The notes: generated from the letters alone by a model not told the origin. DNA of 58,050 bases from Gemmatimonadaceae bacterium (GCA_025450035.1 JANWIF010000011.1:1-58050), one strand, 5' to 3'; counted from the first letter of the stretch, positions 23,582-33,725 are shown. A program made the numbers and translations.

Positions 23582-26500
23582 TGCACGGTCGGCTGCCCGA
23601 GCGCCTTACGTTTGGTGTTCAATGCGGCCAGCCCGGATGTCTCGAGCGCCGCCCACCGGCGCATCACAGCGCTTGATGCCGCCCGGGCGCGAACGCACGC
23701 GGCAGCCTCGGTTGCCGTAGGCGTGACGTCGGCGCGCTGCATCGCCATCGCCGCCTCCATCATCGCGTCGCTCGCTCCATTGAGCGTGCTCGGCGGCCTA
23801 TCGCCACCGCGTCGACCGAACAGAAAACCTCGCCCGCGCGCCGGCATGGGCGCTGGGGCCAGCGAGTCCACGCGGGCCTTGAACACCACGATGTCCTCGC
23901 CGTTCATCGTCTCGAGTCGCGCCGACAGCGCCCGTGCCTTCTGGTACGCGGCGTGCGCGGCCAGCGCGCCGTCGTACATCTCACGCGACAGCTTGGCCAG
24001 TTGGGCGAGGCCCGCGGCGGGTGTCGTCACGCGCGGATCGAGGCGCAACGTGAGTGGCTGCGCATAGTGGACGTTGTTTGCCGTTAGACGCACGGTGTAC
24101 CTCCCTGGCGGTGCCCACGGCGCGTTCACGGCAGGATACGTGCGATGCGGCACCGCACCCGTGGCCTCTTCTTCGCCGCCCCCCCCGGATTGCGGTGCCA
24201 TGGGATTGTAGTGCAAATCCCAACTCACGCGATGCGCTCCGGCGTGCGTGGAGATCGTCATCGTCGGCGCCGGCCAGTAGAGCGGCAGCCCGCAGTCTGT
24301 ACTCGTGGGCCGGATTCGGCAGACCCGGTCATACGCCTCCGGGTCCACCCCGGGGTCGGGCGACGGCGTACGGTCGTCGCTCGAGTACGACCGTGCGACC
24401 TTGCCTGCCGCATCGAGAATCTCGAGCGTCACCGCACCCGTTGCATCAGACGGCAGATAGTAGTCAATGATTCCGCCCGCCGGCGGATTTTCTCCCGCTG
24501 CGACCTCGGGGGGCCACGGCGTGGGGTCGTTCGTGCCGGCCCGTACGCGCACGGCGGTCCCTGGCGCGAACAGATACGCCCTACCGGCTGCCTGCGCTGC
24601 GCGCGCCTGTGCCGCCTGCCGCAAAGGCGTCACGTCGTCAAGAATCCAGAATCCGCGGCCGTGCGTGCCCGCCACGAGATCGGAGCAGAGACACGAGCTG
24701 TCGTCCTTCAGCTGAATGTCGCGTACCGAAATCGCGGGCATGTTCAGCTTGAGCGACTCCCAATGGTCGCCATCGTCGAACGATACCCACACCTGTGTTT
24801 CCGTCGATGCATACAGCAATCCCTTTTGCCGAGGGTCTTCACGAATGGAGTTCGCCGGCGCGTTAGGCGATATGCCGTTGTCGATTTCCGTCCACGTCGT
24901 GCCCCCATCGTGCGTGCGCCAGAAGTGCGGGTGCAGGTCGTCGATCCGCATCGTGTTGGCCGCCGCGTATGCCGTGCGACGGTCGAAGTGCCCGGCCTCG
25001 ATGTTGAAAATGCGCGTCCACGGCTTGATCGCCGCCGGTGTGACGTTGGTCCAGGTCGCGCCGCCGTTCAACGTCACCTGGATGGCCCCGTCGTCGGTGC
25101 CGGCCCAGATGATCCCGACACCCCTCGGCGACGGCGACAGGGCCGTGATGCTCCCCAGCGGCTCCGCAGTCACGCCGCCGGCATACTTGCCCGCGCTCGC
25201 GGGCACCGCCCACGTCTGCCGTGCGAGATCGGGGCTGATCCGCGCCCAGGTGTGTGCGCGATCGGTGGTTTTCCACACCACGTTCGAAGCGTAGAACAGC
25301 ACGTTAGGGTCGACCGGCGACCACTCGATCGGCATCGTCCGAACATTGCGGTTGTATCGATCTCCGTTAGGCGACTGACCGCTCATGTCCGGCCCCACCA
25401 GGGTGGTCTGCCCGGTCTTCCGGTTGTAGAGCGACACGTTGGTGCGCATGCTCCCGTAGACCATGTCGGGATCCTTGGGATCGGGCGCCGCGATGCCGTA
25501 CTCCTGGATGTTGACCGGATGCCAGTCGTGGAACGTGATCTCCCCGTCCATCGACCGGCTCGCCACGCACGCGGAACCGGAATCCTGTTGCCCGCCGCAC
25601 ACGAGGTAGAAGAAGGAGTTGTCCGTGCTCACGTGATACATCGCCCCCGTGGGCTGCGTGTACCAGTTGCTCCACGACTCGCCGCGATTGGCCGATACCA
25701 CGCCGCCCTGGTCGGCGACCGCAAGCAGAATGTCCGGATTGCTCGGATTGATCCACGTCTTCTGATAGTCGTCCCCACCCGGAGATCCCCGCACGGCGGA
25801 CCAGGTCACGCCGCCGTCTTCGGTGCGCCACAACACCGTAGACGAGCTATACACCACGTTTGCGTTCTTGGGATCGACGGCCAGCGTCGGCAGGTCGCCG
25901 CCCCCGATGCGAACGAGCGGCCGATAGTCGGGAACCCGCTGCGTGGTGTCCGTCGCGAAGGCGGAGTCGTTGACCACCAGATGCCAGTGGCCGCCGGCAT
26001 CGGTGGATACGTAAAAGCCCACCTCGCCCGTCGTGCTGGTCGCAGCCGGACCCTCCGCGTTAGGCATAATGCCGGCTACGGTCGCGTAGATCCGACGCGA
26101 ATCGCTCGGCGCGATGGCCAGATTGGCCTGGATCACCCTGGGAAGCCCATCGCCGAGCTGCGTCCACGTGGTGCCGCCATCGGTGGACTTGAAGATGCCG
26201 TTCCCATCGCCGCCGAACTCGCGACCCTCGACGAAACTCTGCTGCTGCTGCCAGAGCGTTGCGTACACGGTGTTGGGGTCGCTGGGGTCGATGCGAACGT
26301 CATTGGCGCTCGTGTACTCATCCTTGTAGAGCACCTTCTGAAACGTCTGTCCGCCGTCGGTCGATCGGAAAATGCCGCGTTCGGCGTTGGGCCCGTATGG
26401 ATGACCGAGCGCCGCTACGAACAGCCGGTTTGGATTTGTGGGGTCCACGTCGATCATCGCGATCATCTGCGTGTCGCGCAGACCGAGATGGGTCCAGGTC

Positions 26501-26892
26501 TTGCCACCGTCGATAGACTTGTAGACGCCGTCGCCCTCAGCCAGGTCCGGTCGAATGATCCCGGCCCCCGAGCCGATATAGATGATGTTCGGGTCGGACG
26601 GCGCGACAGCGATCGCGCCGATTGAGCCCGTGGGTTCGTCGTCGAAAATTGGGTGCCACGTCGAGCCGTAGTCGGTCGACCGCCACACGCCGCCGTTGTC
26701 GAAGCCGATGTAGAACACGTTGGGCTGGCTTGCCACGCCCGACAGCGCGCGCGCTCGACCGGCCCGGGTCGGGCCGATCTGGCGCCAGTGCATGGCCGCG
26801 TAGAATGCGTCGGTGGACTGCCCGGTTGCGGAGGCGCCTGCGGCCGCGAGGCACGCGATGACGAAAGCGAAATGGCAGAGTGAAGTGCGCAC
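23578..26892 (-). CDS. Asp-box (VPS10/BNR) repeat exported protein, sialidase-like propeller
   Basis: The 1104-residue protein has a signal peptide and a large beta-propeller made of Asp-box repeats, for example VWRSTDYGSTWHPIF, VYKSIDGGKTWTHLG, IFRSTDGGQTF, IFKSTDGGTTWTQLG, LWRTEDGGVTWSAV and HDGGTTWTEID. A C-terminal helical region follows. This is the WD40/YVTN/BNR-like type very common in Gemmatimonadota and Acidobacteria, often annotated glycosyl hydrolase although catalytic residues are not demonstrated. A binding or scaffold role in the periplasm is equally likely. The start is GTG at 26890-26892. Its stop overlaps the MscS start, so it is the first gene of a two-gene unit. It carries three GTTAGGC-motif copies, all as Pro-Asn codons. 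Confidence 0.9.
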   Translation of the reverse strand: MRTSLCHFAFVIACLAAAGASATGQSTDAFYAAMHWRQIGPTRAGRARALSGVASQPNVFYIGFDNGGVWRSTDYGSTWHPIFDDEPTGSIGAIAVAPSDPNIIYIGSGAGIIRPDLAEGDGVYKSIDGGKTWTHLGLRDTQMIAMIDVDPTNPNRLFVAALGHPYGPNAERGIFRSTDGGQTFQKVLYKDEYTSANDVRIDPSDPNTVYATLWQQQQSFVEGREFGGDGNGIFKSTDGGTTWTQLGDGLPRVIQANLAIAPSDSRRIYATVAGIMPNAEGPAATSTTGEVGFYVSTDAGGHWHLVVNDSAFATDTTQRVPDYRPLVRIGGGDLPTLAVDPKNANVVYSSSTVLWRTEDGGVTWSAVRGSPGGDDYQKTWINPSNPDILLAVADQGGVVSANRGESWSNWYTQPTGAMYHVSTDNSFFYLVCGGQQDSGSACVASRSMDGEITFHDWHPVNIQEYGIAAPDPKDPDMVYGSMRTNVSLYNRKTGQTTLVGPDMSGQSPNGDRYNRNVRTMPIEWSPVDPNVLFYASNVVWKTTDRAHTWARISPDLARQTWAVPASAGKYAGGVTAEPLGSITALSPSPRGVGIIWAGTDDGAIQVTLNGGATWTNVTPAAIKPWTRIFNIEAGHFDRRTAYAAANTMRIDDLHPHFWRTHDGGTTWTEIDNGISPNAPANSIREDPRQKGLLYASTETQVWVSFDDGDHWESLKLNMPAISVRDIQLKDDSSCLCSDLVAGTHGRGFWILDDVTPLRQAAQARAAQAAGRAYLFAPGTAVRVRAGTNDPTPWPPEVAAGENPPAGGIIDYYLPSDATGAVTLEILDAAGKVARSYSSDDRTPSPDPGVDPEAYDRVCRIRPTSTDCGLPLYWPAPTMTISTHAGAHRVSWDLHYNPMAPQSGGGGEEEATGAVPHRTYPAVNAPWAPPGRYTVRLTANNVHYAQPLTLRLDPRVTTPAAGLAQLAKLSREMYDGALAAHAAYQKARALSARLETMNGEDIVVFKARVDSLAPAPMPARGRGFLFGRRGGDRPPSTLNGASDAMMEAAMAMQRADVTPTATEAAACVRARAASSAVMRRWAALETSGLAALNTKRKALGQPTVH

Positions 26893-27040
26893 GATAATCG
26901 CCTATGGGACGACAGAGTCTCGATGTGACGGCGACGCCGAGGAACGCAAACCGAAGTGCGTCAGCCGGCGGAATAACGAAACTGGTGGGCGGGGCGCGCG
27001 AAGCTCAAGGGGCAGAGAAGCTCGGCCAGTCAGTGTCGCG

Positions 27041-27430
27041 TCAGTCGCCAGGTTGCTGTGTTATCGGTCGTAGCTGATCGGCAATCGACCGCGTCCGCTC
27101 GTTGACCACATCGCCGGTGTGCAGCGTGGTCTTGCGCTCGAACAGCATGACGTGGCACTCGGCGCGCGCCACCGGGTTGTGTCGCGTGCCCTTGGGAACG
27201 ATGAATACGTCGCCTTCCGCGAGATCGACCGCGCCGGCCTCCAACTCGATGCGGAGATGTCCTGAGAGGACGAGGAACAATTCGTCCTCGTCCACGTGCG
27301 CGTGCCAGCCAAACTCCCCGAGCAGCTTGGCTACTTTGACGTACGAGTCATCGACCGCGCCAATCACGCGCGGTGACCAGTACTCCGCCAGCGACGCGGC
27401 GATGCGCCTGGGCGTTATTGCGTGCGGCAT
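27041..27430 (-). CDS. Cupin-domain protein
   Basis: This small single-domain cupin (129 residues) contains the metal-binding motif 1 WHAHVDEDELFLVLSGHLRIEL and motif 2 GDVFIVPKGTRHNPVA, so a metal-dependent enzyme or sensor role is plausible. It has no signal peptide. The ATG at 27428-27430 is preferred because GGAGGG lies at good spacing; an earlier in-frame ATG lacks one. It lies between the Asp-box gene and the M28 peptidase gene with about 95-150 bp on either side and may be independently transcribed. The substrate cannot be read from the sequence. Confidence 0.9.
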   Translation of the reverse strand: MPHAITPRRIAASLAEYWSPRVIGAVDDSYVKVAKLLGEFGWHAHVDEDELFLVLSGHLRIELEAGAVDLAEGDVFIVPKGTRHNPVARAECHVMLFERKTTLHTGDVVNERTRSIADQLRPITQQPGD

Positions 27431-27524
27431 GGAGCCCTCCATCCGATCAGCCACGTGGCGTGTCGTATCTGACACAAGCTACGTCGAGCAAGACGTGCCG
27501 AATCCCGAGCCCCAAGTCCCGATG

Positions 27525-29174
27525 CTACTTCAACCGCGGGTTCGTCGTGCGCGGCGCCTTGACGCACGCCGGCCACGTGGTCGGAAGCCGGCGGAATCGA
27601 AAGCCCCCGCCCTTGCGCGATGCGTTAGGCGGCGGCGCCTCCGCGGCCAGGCGGGCCGCGGCCGCGGCCAGATCGATCCGGTCGCGCTTGATCATCGTCG
27701 GATCCTCCGACGCCAGATAGACGAGCATGGCCGTGAGCGTCGCGTTCGCCTTCAGGTCGTCATACACGATCTTGTCCGGCGTGTCGCGGTTCGTGTGCCA
27801 CGTGTAGTTCGAGTAGTTCCACGGTAGCGCGCCTAACCCAAACGCAGGCAGCCCGGAGCACGAGAATGAGAAATCGTCGCTCCCGCCGCCGGCGGGGAAC
27901 CCGGCGCCGCCAAATTGAATCTGGTTCCGGAACTCCAACGGCACCTGGTTGAGCCAACTCGCAATGTGCGTCGCGGCGTCGGGAAGCCCCGCGCCGCTCA
28001 GTCGCACGATGCGCCCTGTCCCGTTGTCCTGATTGAACAGCGCCTGCAGTCCCTTCAATACCTCCGGGTGATCCTCGGTGAAGGCCCTGGACCCAACCTC
28101 ACCTTCCTCCTCCCCGCTCCAGTGGCCTGCGAGAATCGTGCGCTTGGGGTGCGGATAGACCTCCTTCAGGATGCGCATGGCTTCCATCATCGTGAGCGTG
28201 CCGGTGCCGTTGTCGGTCGCGCCGGACGACCCATCCCACGAATCGAAGTGCGCCGAGAGCATCACGTACTCGTCCGGCTTCTCGGTCCCGCGTACTTCGG
28301 CCACGGTGTTGTACACAGGCTGCTCGCCGAGCAGCTGCGCGTCGAGGTTCATCCGGACAAGCGGATGCCGGTTGCTCTCAGTTAGGCGAAAGACGAGGCC
28401 GTAGTCCTCGCAGCTCAAGGCGATCGCCGGGGCCTTGGTGTCGTACGTCTCGAACACTTCGATCGTGCCCCACGCATCCTTGGGACGCGATGTGATAATC
28501 CCGGCGATGCCGCCCGCCTCGAGACGCAACCCGAGCTCACCCGTGCCAAGCGCCAGGCTGTACCCGGTGCCGCGCACGTCGCGACCCCCCCATTCGCGCT
28601 GCACGCCCGCACGAAGACTGTCCATCCGCGCCTGCGACGCAGGGGTCGCATTCGCCTCCCAATCCTCCCTCGGGCGACACGTGGGCTGGGGCGCCGACAC
28701 CAACACGAACTTTCCCTTGGCGCTCGGCAGCCAGCGCACGAACTCGGTGCTGTCCGCGAATCGCGGGAGGATCATCGTCGATGCGGTGAGATCTTTCTTG
28801 TTGGTGCCGGGACTGTACCCCAGCATCGTCCCTTCGAGCGATCGCACACGCGGCGCGATCAGGTCGATGTGCGAGTAGCCGCGCCGCCAACCGCGCCACG
28901 TGCCGTATTGCTCGTTGCGCGCCGGGATGCCCCACGCAGTGTACGTGTGCACGAGCCAGTCGTTGGCCCGCTTCAGATCGGGAGTCCCGGTGAGCCGTGG
29001 GCCGAGCGAATCGAACAGCTGACCGGCAAGCTCTTGGGTTTGCGAGCTGTCCATGCCGATTGCCCAGATGCGCATGATGATCGGGTCGTCGCTCTGGAAC
29101 GTCTGAGCCGCGAGCGCGCGCGACGGGACGATGAAACAGAGGGCGCTGGCAGTTAGGAGGAGATGATGGCGCAT
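27525..29174 (-). CDS. M28 family zinc aminopeptidase, exported
   Basis: This 549-residue secreted peptidase has a signal peptide (MRHHLLLTASALCFIVPSRA), a PA-type insert in the first half and a C-terminal M28 domain. The domain holds the co-catalytic zinc ligands: YVMLSAHFDSWDGSSGATDNGTG (His and Asp), AGHWSGEEEGEVGSRAF (the catalytic and ligand Glu pair), and YTWHTNRDTPDKI (final His). It probably removes N-terminal residues from peptides outside the cytoplasm. The ATG at 29172-29174 gives the clean signal peptide. It is divergent from the M1 peptidase gene with about 400 bp between start codons. Confidence 0.93.
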   Translation of the reverse strand: MRHHLLLTASALCFIVPSRALAAQTFQSDDPIIMRIWAIGMDSSQTQELAGQLFDSLGPRLTGTPDLKRANDWLVHTYTAWGIPARNEQYGTWRGWRRGYSHIDLIAPRVRSLEGTMLGYSPGTNKKDLTASTMILPRFADSTEFVRWLPSAKGKFVLVSAPQPTCRPREDWEANATPASQARMDSLRAGVQREWGGRDVRGTGYSLALGTGELGLRLEAGGIAGIITSRPKDAWGTIEVFETYDTKAPAIALSCEDYGLVFRLTESNRHPLVRMNLDAQLLGEQPVYNTVAEVRGTEKPDEYVMLSAHFDSWDGSSGATDNGTGTLTMMEAMRILKEVYPHPKRTILAGHWSGEEEGEVGSRAFTEDHPEVLKGLQALFNQDNGTGRIVRLSGAGLPDAATHIASWLNQVPLEFRNQIQFGGAGFPAGGGSDDFSFSCSGLPAFGLGALPWNYSNYTWHTNRDTPDKIVYDDLKANATLTAMLVYLASEDPTMIKRDRIDLAAAAARLAAEAPPPNASRKGGGFRFRRLPTTWPACVKAPRTTNPRLK

Positions 29175-29570
29175 CGGACGATAAGGTGAGGATGATCCTT
29201 GGAAACACACTCCAAACTCGGCACTCGCTGCGGCGCGGGAGAATATCGCTCACGGACCGCGTTCGCGGTAATCGAGAGCCGCGCAGGGCGTCCGACGCTC
29301 CGCTCCCCACCCTCCCGCCACGTGCCACGTGCGCCTCTCCGCTCCACTACTTCCTACCCCGACAGCCCGTCGTGCTACCAGATTCCGAGACGCGGTCCGC
29401 TTGTGGCTGTGCGCCCCACATCGCATCCGATCGTGAGAGCGTACAACTACAGCGGGCATGCGATGGACGCGAGGCGGTCTGGCATGAATCCCTGCTGCGT
29501 CCGGAGCCGTACCCGAGACATGGTGCGAACGAATCCATTACCGTTATCGTACGCGAGGCTCCGATACGAG

Positions 29571-31490
29571 ATGCTGAATCCGCTGCTCGACTGGACAAGA
29601 CCGTCGGCTGCCAAAGCATGCCTTCTTGCATGCCTCTGTGTCCCCCTGGCCGCGGCACCGGCCACCCACTCGCTTTATATGCCGCGTGCCGTCAAAGAGG
29701 CGTATCGCCGCGGCACACGCTCGTTAGACGGCCGGCCGGGCAGCACGTATTGGGAGAATCACGGGCGCTATGCGATCACTGTGACGGCCATGCCACCGGA
29801 CCGGACGATCACTGGCGCGGAGCAGATCACGTATCGGAACAACAGCCCGGACACGCTGCACCAGCTGGTCATCAAGCTCTTCCTCAACATCCATAAGCCA
29901 GGCGCACCGCGCGCCGGCGGGACCACCGAGGCCTACCTCACCTCCGGCGTCCACGTCGATTCGTTCGCCGTGAATGGACAGGCGACATCGTGGCAGAACA
30001 GCCCGCGCTTCTTCACGTGGCAGCCGGTCCAACTGCCAACGCCCCTCGTGCCTAACGACTCGGTACATCTCTCATTCAAGTGGCACTACGAGATTTCCCA
30101 ACGGGCGGGGCGCGAAGGGATGCTCGATTCCACTACCTATTACCTGGCCTACTTCTATCCGCGCGTGGCTGTCTACGACGACTACAACGGATGGGATACG
30201 ATGGACTTCACCGACCAGCAGGAATTCTACAGCGATTTCAATGACTACGATGTGACGGTCGAGGTGCCGGCCAACTTCGTCGTCTGGGGCACGGGAACTC
30301 TCGAAGATCCCTCGACGGTCCTGCAACCGGACGCCCTGCAACGCTTCCAGACATCGTTCACCTCGGACCAGACCGTCCACGTCGCCACCGGCGCGGACAT
30401 CTCGGCGGGAAAGGTCTCGCTGCAGCATCCGGTGAACAGCTGGCACTTCACCGCCCGGAATGTCCCCGACATGGCCTTCGCGCTCAGCAATCACTACGAC
30501 TGGGATGCCGCCAGCGTGCTGGTCGACGGCGCCGCGCACCGGCGCGCGAGCGTGCAGGCGGCCTACAACGACACGGCCGCCGACTTTCACCACATGGTGG
30601 GCTTTGGCCGGCACGCGCTCGCTTGGCTCTCGCACAACTGGCCGGGCGTTGCGTATCCATACGAAAAGAGCACGATCGTGCAGGGCTCGGCGGACATGGA
30701 ATATCCCATGATGGTCAACGACGGCTCCACGCCCGACACGATTTTCTCACGCTTTGTTGTCGAGCATGAGATCGCGCACACGTACTTCCCGTTTTACATG
30801 GGAATCAATGAAACGCGCTACGCGTTCATGGACGAGGGGTGGGCGACCACGTTCGAGTACCTTATCGGACAGTCCGACCTGGGGAACGCGCGAGCGACCG
30901 AGTTCTTCAAACGATTCCGCATCCAACGATGGATACGCGATCCATCCCCCCTGGAAGACTTGCCCATCGTCACGCCCGGAGACGTGTTGACGGGGGTCGC
31001 GTACGGTAACAACGCCTACGGCAAACCGGCCCTTGGCTACCTGGCCGCGAAGGACCTGTTAGGCGACACGATGTTCCGAACGTGTCTCCATGCGTTCATC
31101 GATCGCTGGCACGGCAAGCACCCCATCCCGTGGGACTTCTTCAACACGTTCAACGATGTCTCCGGCAAGAACCTGAACTGGTTCTGGAACAACTGGTACT
31201 TCAGCCATAACTACATCGACCTCGCCGTCAAGAGCGTGCGCAAGGTCGGGCGCGGATACGCGGTCGTGATCGATAACATCGGGGGCATGGCGGCGCCGGT
31301 GAACCTGTACGTGCGTTACCGCGACCAGAGCGTGGATACGCTCCACGAAACCCCGGCCATCTGGCAGGCCGACCAGCGCCAGGCTACGGTGACCATCGCG
31401 ACGAGGAAGACCATCCAGTCCCTCGTGCTCGACGGTGGAATTTTCATGGACGCGGATACAACCAACAACAGCTGGACGGGGAAGCGTTAG
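29571..31490 (+). CDS. M1 family zinc metallopeptidase, exported
   Basis: The 639-residue protein has an N-terminal hydrophobic segment (AAKACLLACLCVPLAAAPATH), a beta-sandwich domain with repeated acidic-aromatic segments (AYFYPRVAVYDDYNGWDTMDF) and the gluzincin active site. The catalytic motif is HEIAH at residues 399-403, with the third zinc ligand Glu422 in FMDEGWATTFEY, exactly HExxH-x18-E. The protein is therefore a likely aminopeptidase of the M1 type. ATG at 29571 is preferred because the frame upstream is Arg/Ser-rich and unlike a signal peptide. The gene ends on TAG (31488-31490), which lies inside a GTTAGGC copy. It faces the serine hydrolase gene tail to tail with 13 bp between stops. 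Confidence 0.9.
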   Translation: MLNPLLDWTRPSAAKACLLACLCVPLAAAPATHSLYMPRAVKEAYRRGTRSLDGRPGSTYWENHGRYAITVTAMPPDRTITGAEQITYRNNSPDTLHQLVIKLFLNIHKPGAPRAGGTTEAYLTSGVHVDSFAVNGQATSWQNSPRFFTWQPVQLPTPLVPNDSVHLSFKWHYEISQRAGREGMLDSTTYYLAYFYPRVAVYDDYNGWDTMDFTDQQEFYSDFNDYDVTVEVPANFVVWGTGTLEDPSTVLQPDALQRFQTSFTSDQTVHVATGADISAGKVSLQHPVNSWHFTARNVPDMAFALSNHYDWDAASVLVDGAAHRRASVQAAYNDTAADFHHMVGFGRHALAWLSHNWPGVAYPYEKSTIVQGSADMEYPMMVNDGSTPDTIFSRFVVEHEIAHTYFPFYMGINETRYAFMDEGWATTFEYLIGQSDLGNARATEFFKRFRIQRWIRDPSPLEDLPIVTPGDVLTGVAYGNNAYGKPALGYLAAKDLLGDTMFRTCLHAFIDRWHGKHPIPWDFFNTFNDVSGKNLNWFWNNWYFSHNYIDLAVKSVRKVGRGYAVVIDNIGGMAAPVNLYVRYRDQSVDTLHETPAIWQADQRQATVTIATRKTIQSLVLDGGIFMDADTTNNSWTGKR

Positions 31491-31503
31491 GCGCTCGAGC
31501 CGC

Positions 31504-33045
31504 TCACGGCGCCTTCCGGAGCACCACGCCGCCGCCCAGGTCCAGCGCCGCAACGGTACCGTTGGGCGCAAGGCGGAAGGTCATGAGCTGTGTGCCCAGG
31601 TACCGCGTGCGGTAGTGCGCCATGAACGTGTCATAGTTCCAGTGCTCGAGGTCGGCGGGCATCGACGGCGTCGCATCGATCATCAGTGCGCCGCGCTCGA
31701 GGCGTACGATTACCGTGCCGTACAAGCTATCTGCGTACGTTCCGGCGTAGCGCTCCAGCGCGAGTGACGGCGATGTCCCCAGCACACGCGCGGCGAGCGC
31801 GGCCTGCTCTTTCGCACGCTGGTGCGTCTCGAGGTCACGGTACATCGAGCGCATCTCCGCGCTCCAGTCGTGGGTCGCACCTCCCAGGTATCGGTCGAAT
31901 ACCGTATACATGAGAGCGTGCCGCACTTCGGTGTGGTCGATGTTCGCGAAGATTACGACGCCAAGGTGCCGATCGGGGATCATGCCGACCAGCGCCACGA
32001 AGCCGTCGATGCTGCCGGTGTGAAACACCACGTACTCGCCCCGGTAGTCCTCGAGGAACCAGCCGAGTCCGTAGGCCGTGAAATGCGGGTGGGTGAGCGT
32101 CGATGTCGGATAGAATCCGTCATCGCCCACCAACATCTGCGGCCGAAAAAGTTCTGAGAATGCCGGCGCGCCGATGAGCCGCTTCCCGTTGACGCGGCCG
32201 CTGTCCAACAGGAAGCGCACCCACTTCGCCATGTCGCTGACGCTCGAGTACATCGCGCCCGCCGGCCCGATGTTGTCGACCGCGAGGCGGGGAATGACGC
32301 GCACCGTATCGTCGACGCGGAAGTGCGGCGAGGCGATGTCGGCCTGCGCCGCGGCGGCGGCCGTGTTCGTATACGTCTCCCGCATGCCGAGCGGCTCGAG
32401 AATTCGCTCGCGATAGAACGTCTCCCACGGCAGCCCCGATACCTGTTGCACGATCAATCCCGCAGCGGCGTATGTGTCGTTCTCGTAGGTGAAGTGCGCG
32501 CGCAGGCTCGTTTCCGGTTTCACATAGCGGAGGCGTCGAATGATCTCGCTGAGACTGTTGGTGGTGCCATACCAGAGAAAGTCTGCCTCCGGCAGGCCGC
32601 TGCGATGCGTGAGGAGATCGCGCACGGTGAGCTCGCGCGTGACGTACGGGTCGTACAATTGGAAATCAGGGAGGTAGCTCGTGACCGGTGCGTCGAGTCG
32701 CACCTTGCCGCTGTCGGCGAGGAGCTCGACGGCGAGCGCAGTGAAGGCCTTCGTCGTCGACGCATTGGCGAACAGCGTGTGCGTGTCCACGCGATCGGTG
32801 GTGCCCGCGGTGCGGACGCCATACCCTTTGGCAAACACCACCGAGTCGTCCTTCACGACCGCGATCGCCAGGCCGGGCACGCCCCAGTCCTTGACGGCTT
32901 TGCGCACGTAGGCATCGAAGCCGGCAAGCGGTGCCTGCGCGCCGAGTGCGGTGGCGGCGCACAGCAGGAATCCCGACGCAGCGAGCCAGCGCGGCGTGGG
33001 CAAAAGGCGACGTCGGGTCCGGGTGCCGGCCATTCGCGGGGTCAT
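31504..33045 (-). CDS. Beta-lactamase-fold serine hydrolase (class C-like), exported
   Basis: This 513-residue protein begins with a signal sequence (WLAASGFLLCAATALGAQA) followed by the class C beta-lactamase / DD-peptidase fold. Active-site elements are NASTTKAFTALAVELL (SxxK with the nucleophilic Ser), YENDTYAAAGLIVQ (YxN) and VFHTGSIDGF (HTG, the KTG equivalent). A C-terminal extension of about 110 residues with a lipocalin-like beta pattern follows, typical of esterase or peptidase members. ATG at 33043-33045. An AT-rich TATACAAT element lies on the minus strand about 50 bp upstream at 33097-33104, possibly its -10 box. A related hydrolase is at 48833-50293. Confidence 0.92.
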   Translation of the reverse strand: MTPRMAGTRTRRRLLPTPRWLAASGFLLCAATALGAQAPLAGFDAYVRKAVKDWGVPGLAIAVVKDDSVVFAKGYGVRTAGTTDRVDTHTLFANASTTKAFTALAVELLADSGKVRLDAPVTSYLPDFQLYDPYVTRELTVRDLLTHRSGLPEADFLWYGTTNSLSEIIRRLRYVKPETSLRAHFTYENDTYAAAGLIVQQVSGLPWETFYRERILEPLGMRETYTNTAAAAAQADIASPHFRVDDTVRVIPRLAVDNIGPAGAMYSSVSDMAKWVRFLLDSGRVNGKRLIGAPAFSELFRPQMLVGDDGFYPTSTLTHPHFTAYGLGWFLEDYRGEYVVFHTGSIDGFVALVGMIPDRHLGVVIFANIDHTEVRHALMYTVFDRYLGGATHDWSAEMRSMYRDLETHQRAKEQAALAARVLGTSPSLALERYAGTYADSLYGTVIVRLERGALMIDATPSMPADLEHWNYDTFMAHYRTRYLGTQLMTFRLAPNGTVAALDLGGGVVLRKAP

Positions 33046-33124
33046 CCGTATGTGGGGGGGTGGGGTCCGTCCTCGTGCACAATCATGGGCACCTATATTG
33101 TATACCTGCGCCCCCTCCCGCGCA

Positions 33125-33592
33125 TCAATGCACGGTCGATTCGTGCGCCTGCACGATCCGCCAACCCTCCGGCCCCTGCCGCCAGACCATGGTCACGGCA
33201 AGTTCGCCAGACTGCACCTCGCCGCTGGCACGCGTCCGATGCGACGCGAGCCCCATCGTCACCACCACCACGTCAGAGCCGAGTACCGAAAAATCCGCCG
33301 CTCCACGCCGCGTGTAGACCACATCGCTCTTCCCGTTGTTCCACCACTTCACCTGCTGCGCCCGCAGATCGTCCCACCCGTGAATGATCACGCCGTTGAA
33401 CACGTACACCAGCGTCGGCTGCCGAAGATAGACGGTCAGGAAACGGTCGGTATCGTGCGCATTCGCGGCCAGCATCATCGTGTCCAGCAACGGCTCGATC
33501 TGCCGCCGGGCCGGCGATCCGGCAGCCTGCGCGCCGGCACGCCCCATGACTAACGCACAAGCACAGAAGGCAACAACGAATATGGTCCTCAT
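33125..33592 (-). CDS. NTF2-like/SnoaL-type exported protein
   Basis: This 155-residue protein has a signal peptide (MRTIFVVAFCACALVMGRAG) and an NTF2-like cone fold of the DUF4440/SnoaL type. The visible pattern is LLDTMMLAANAHDTDRFLTVY, then TLVYVFNGVIIHGWDDLRAQ, and a C-terminal VVVVTMGLASH plus LAVTMVWRQGPEGWRIVQAHES. Such domains bind small ligands or act as isomerases, and exported versions are mostly uncharacterised. ATG at 33590-33592 fits the signal peptide; the frame upstream is Arg-rich. A 16-base C run lies 134 bp before this start codon. Confidence 0.8.
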   Translation of the reverse strand: MRTIFVVAFCACALVMGRAGAQAAGSPARRQIEPLLDTMMLAANAHDTDRFLTVYLRQPTLVYVFNGVIIHGWDDLRAQQVKWWNNGKSDVVYTRRGAADFSVLGSDVVVVTMGLASHRTRASGEVQSGELAVTMVWRQGPEGWRIVQAHESTVH

Positions 33593-33725
33593 GTGAGCGC
33601 CCGCGATTCGGAGGGGAGTTGCGATAAGATGGCTGGAGTCTGCTCGACGTCCGCGCGGCCCGCTCGATCGAGGCCCCCCGCGTGCACCCAACGCCGGTGC
33701 CGCGCTTCGGGTGCAACGCGCCACA

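Noticed and set aside
24145-26625. Long plus-strand open frame (826 codons) opposite the Asp-box repeat gene
   Set aside because: The minus-strand frame shows many Asp-box repeats, while the plus frame has none and is Arg/Val/His-rich. It is an antisense shadow.
33097-33128. Promoter TTGATG/TATACA for the serine hydrolase at 31504-33045
   Set aside because: The -10-like element is good but the only -35 candidate is 18-20 bp away with a weak match, and it lies inside the end of the upstream gene; not listed as a feature.
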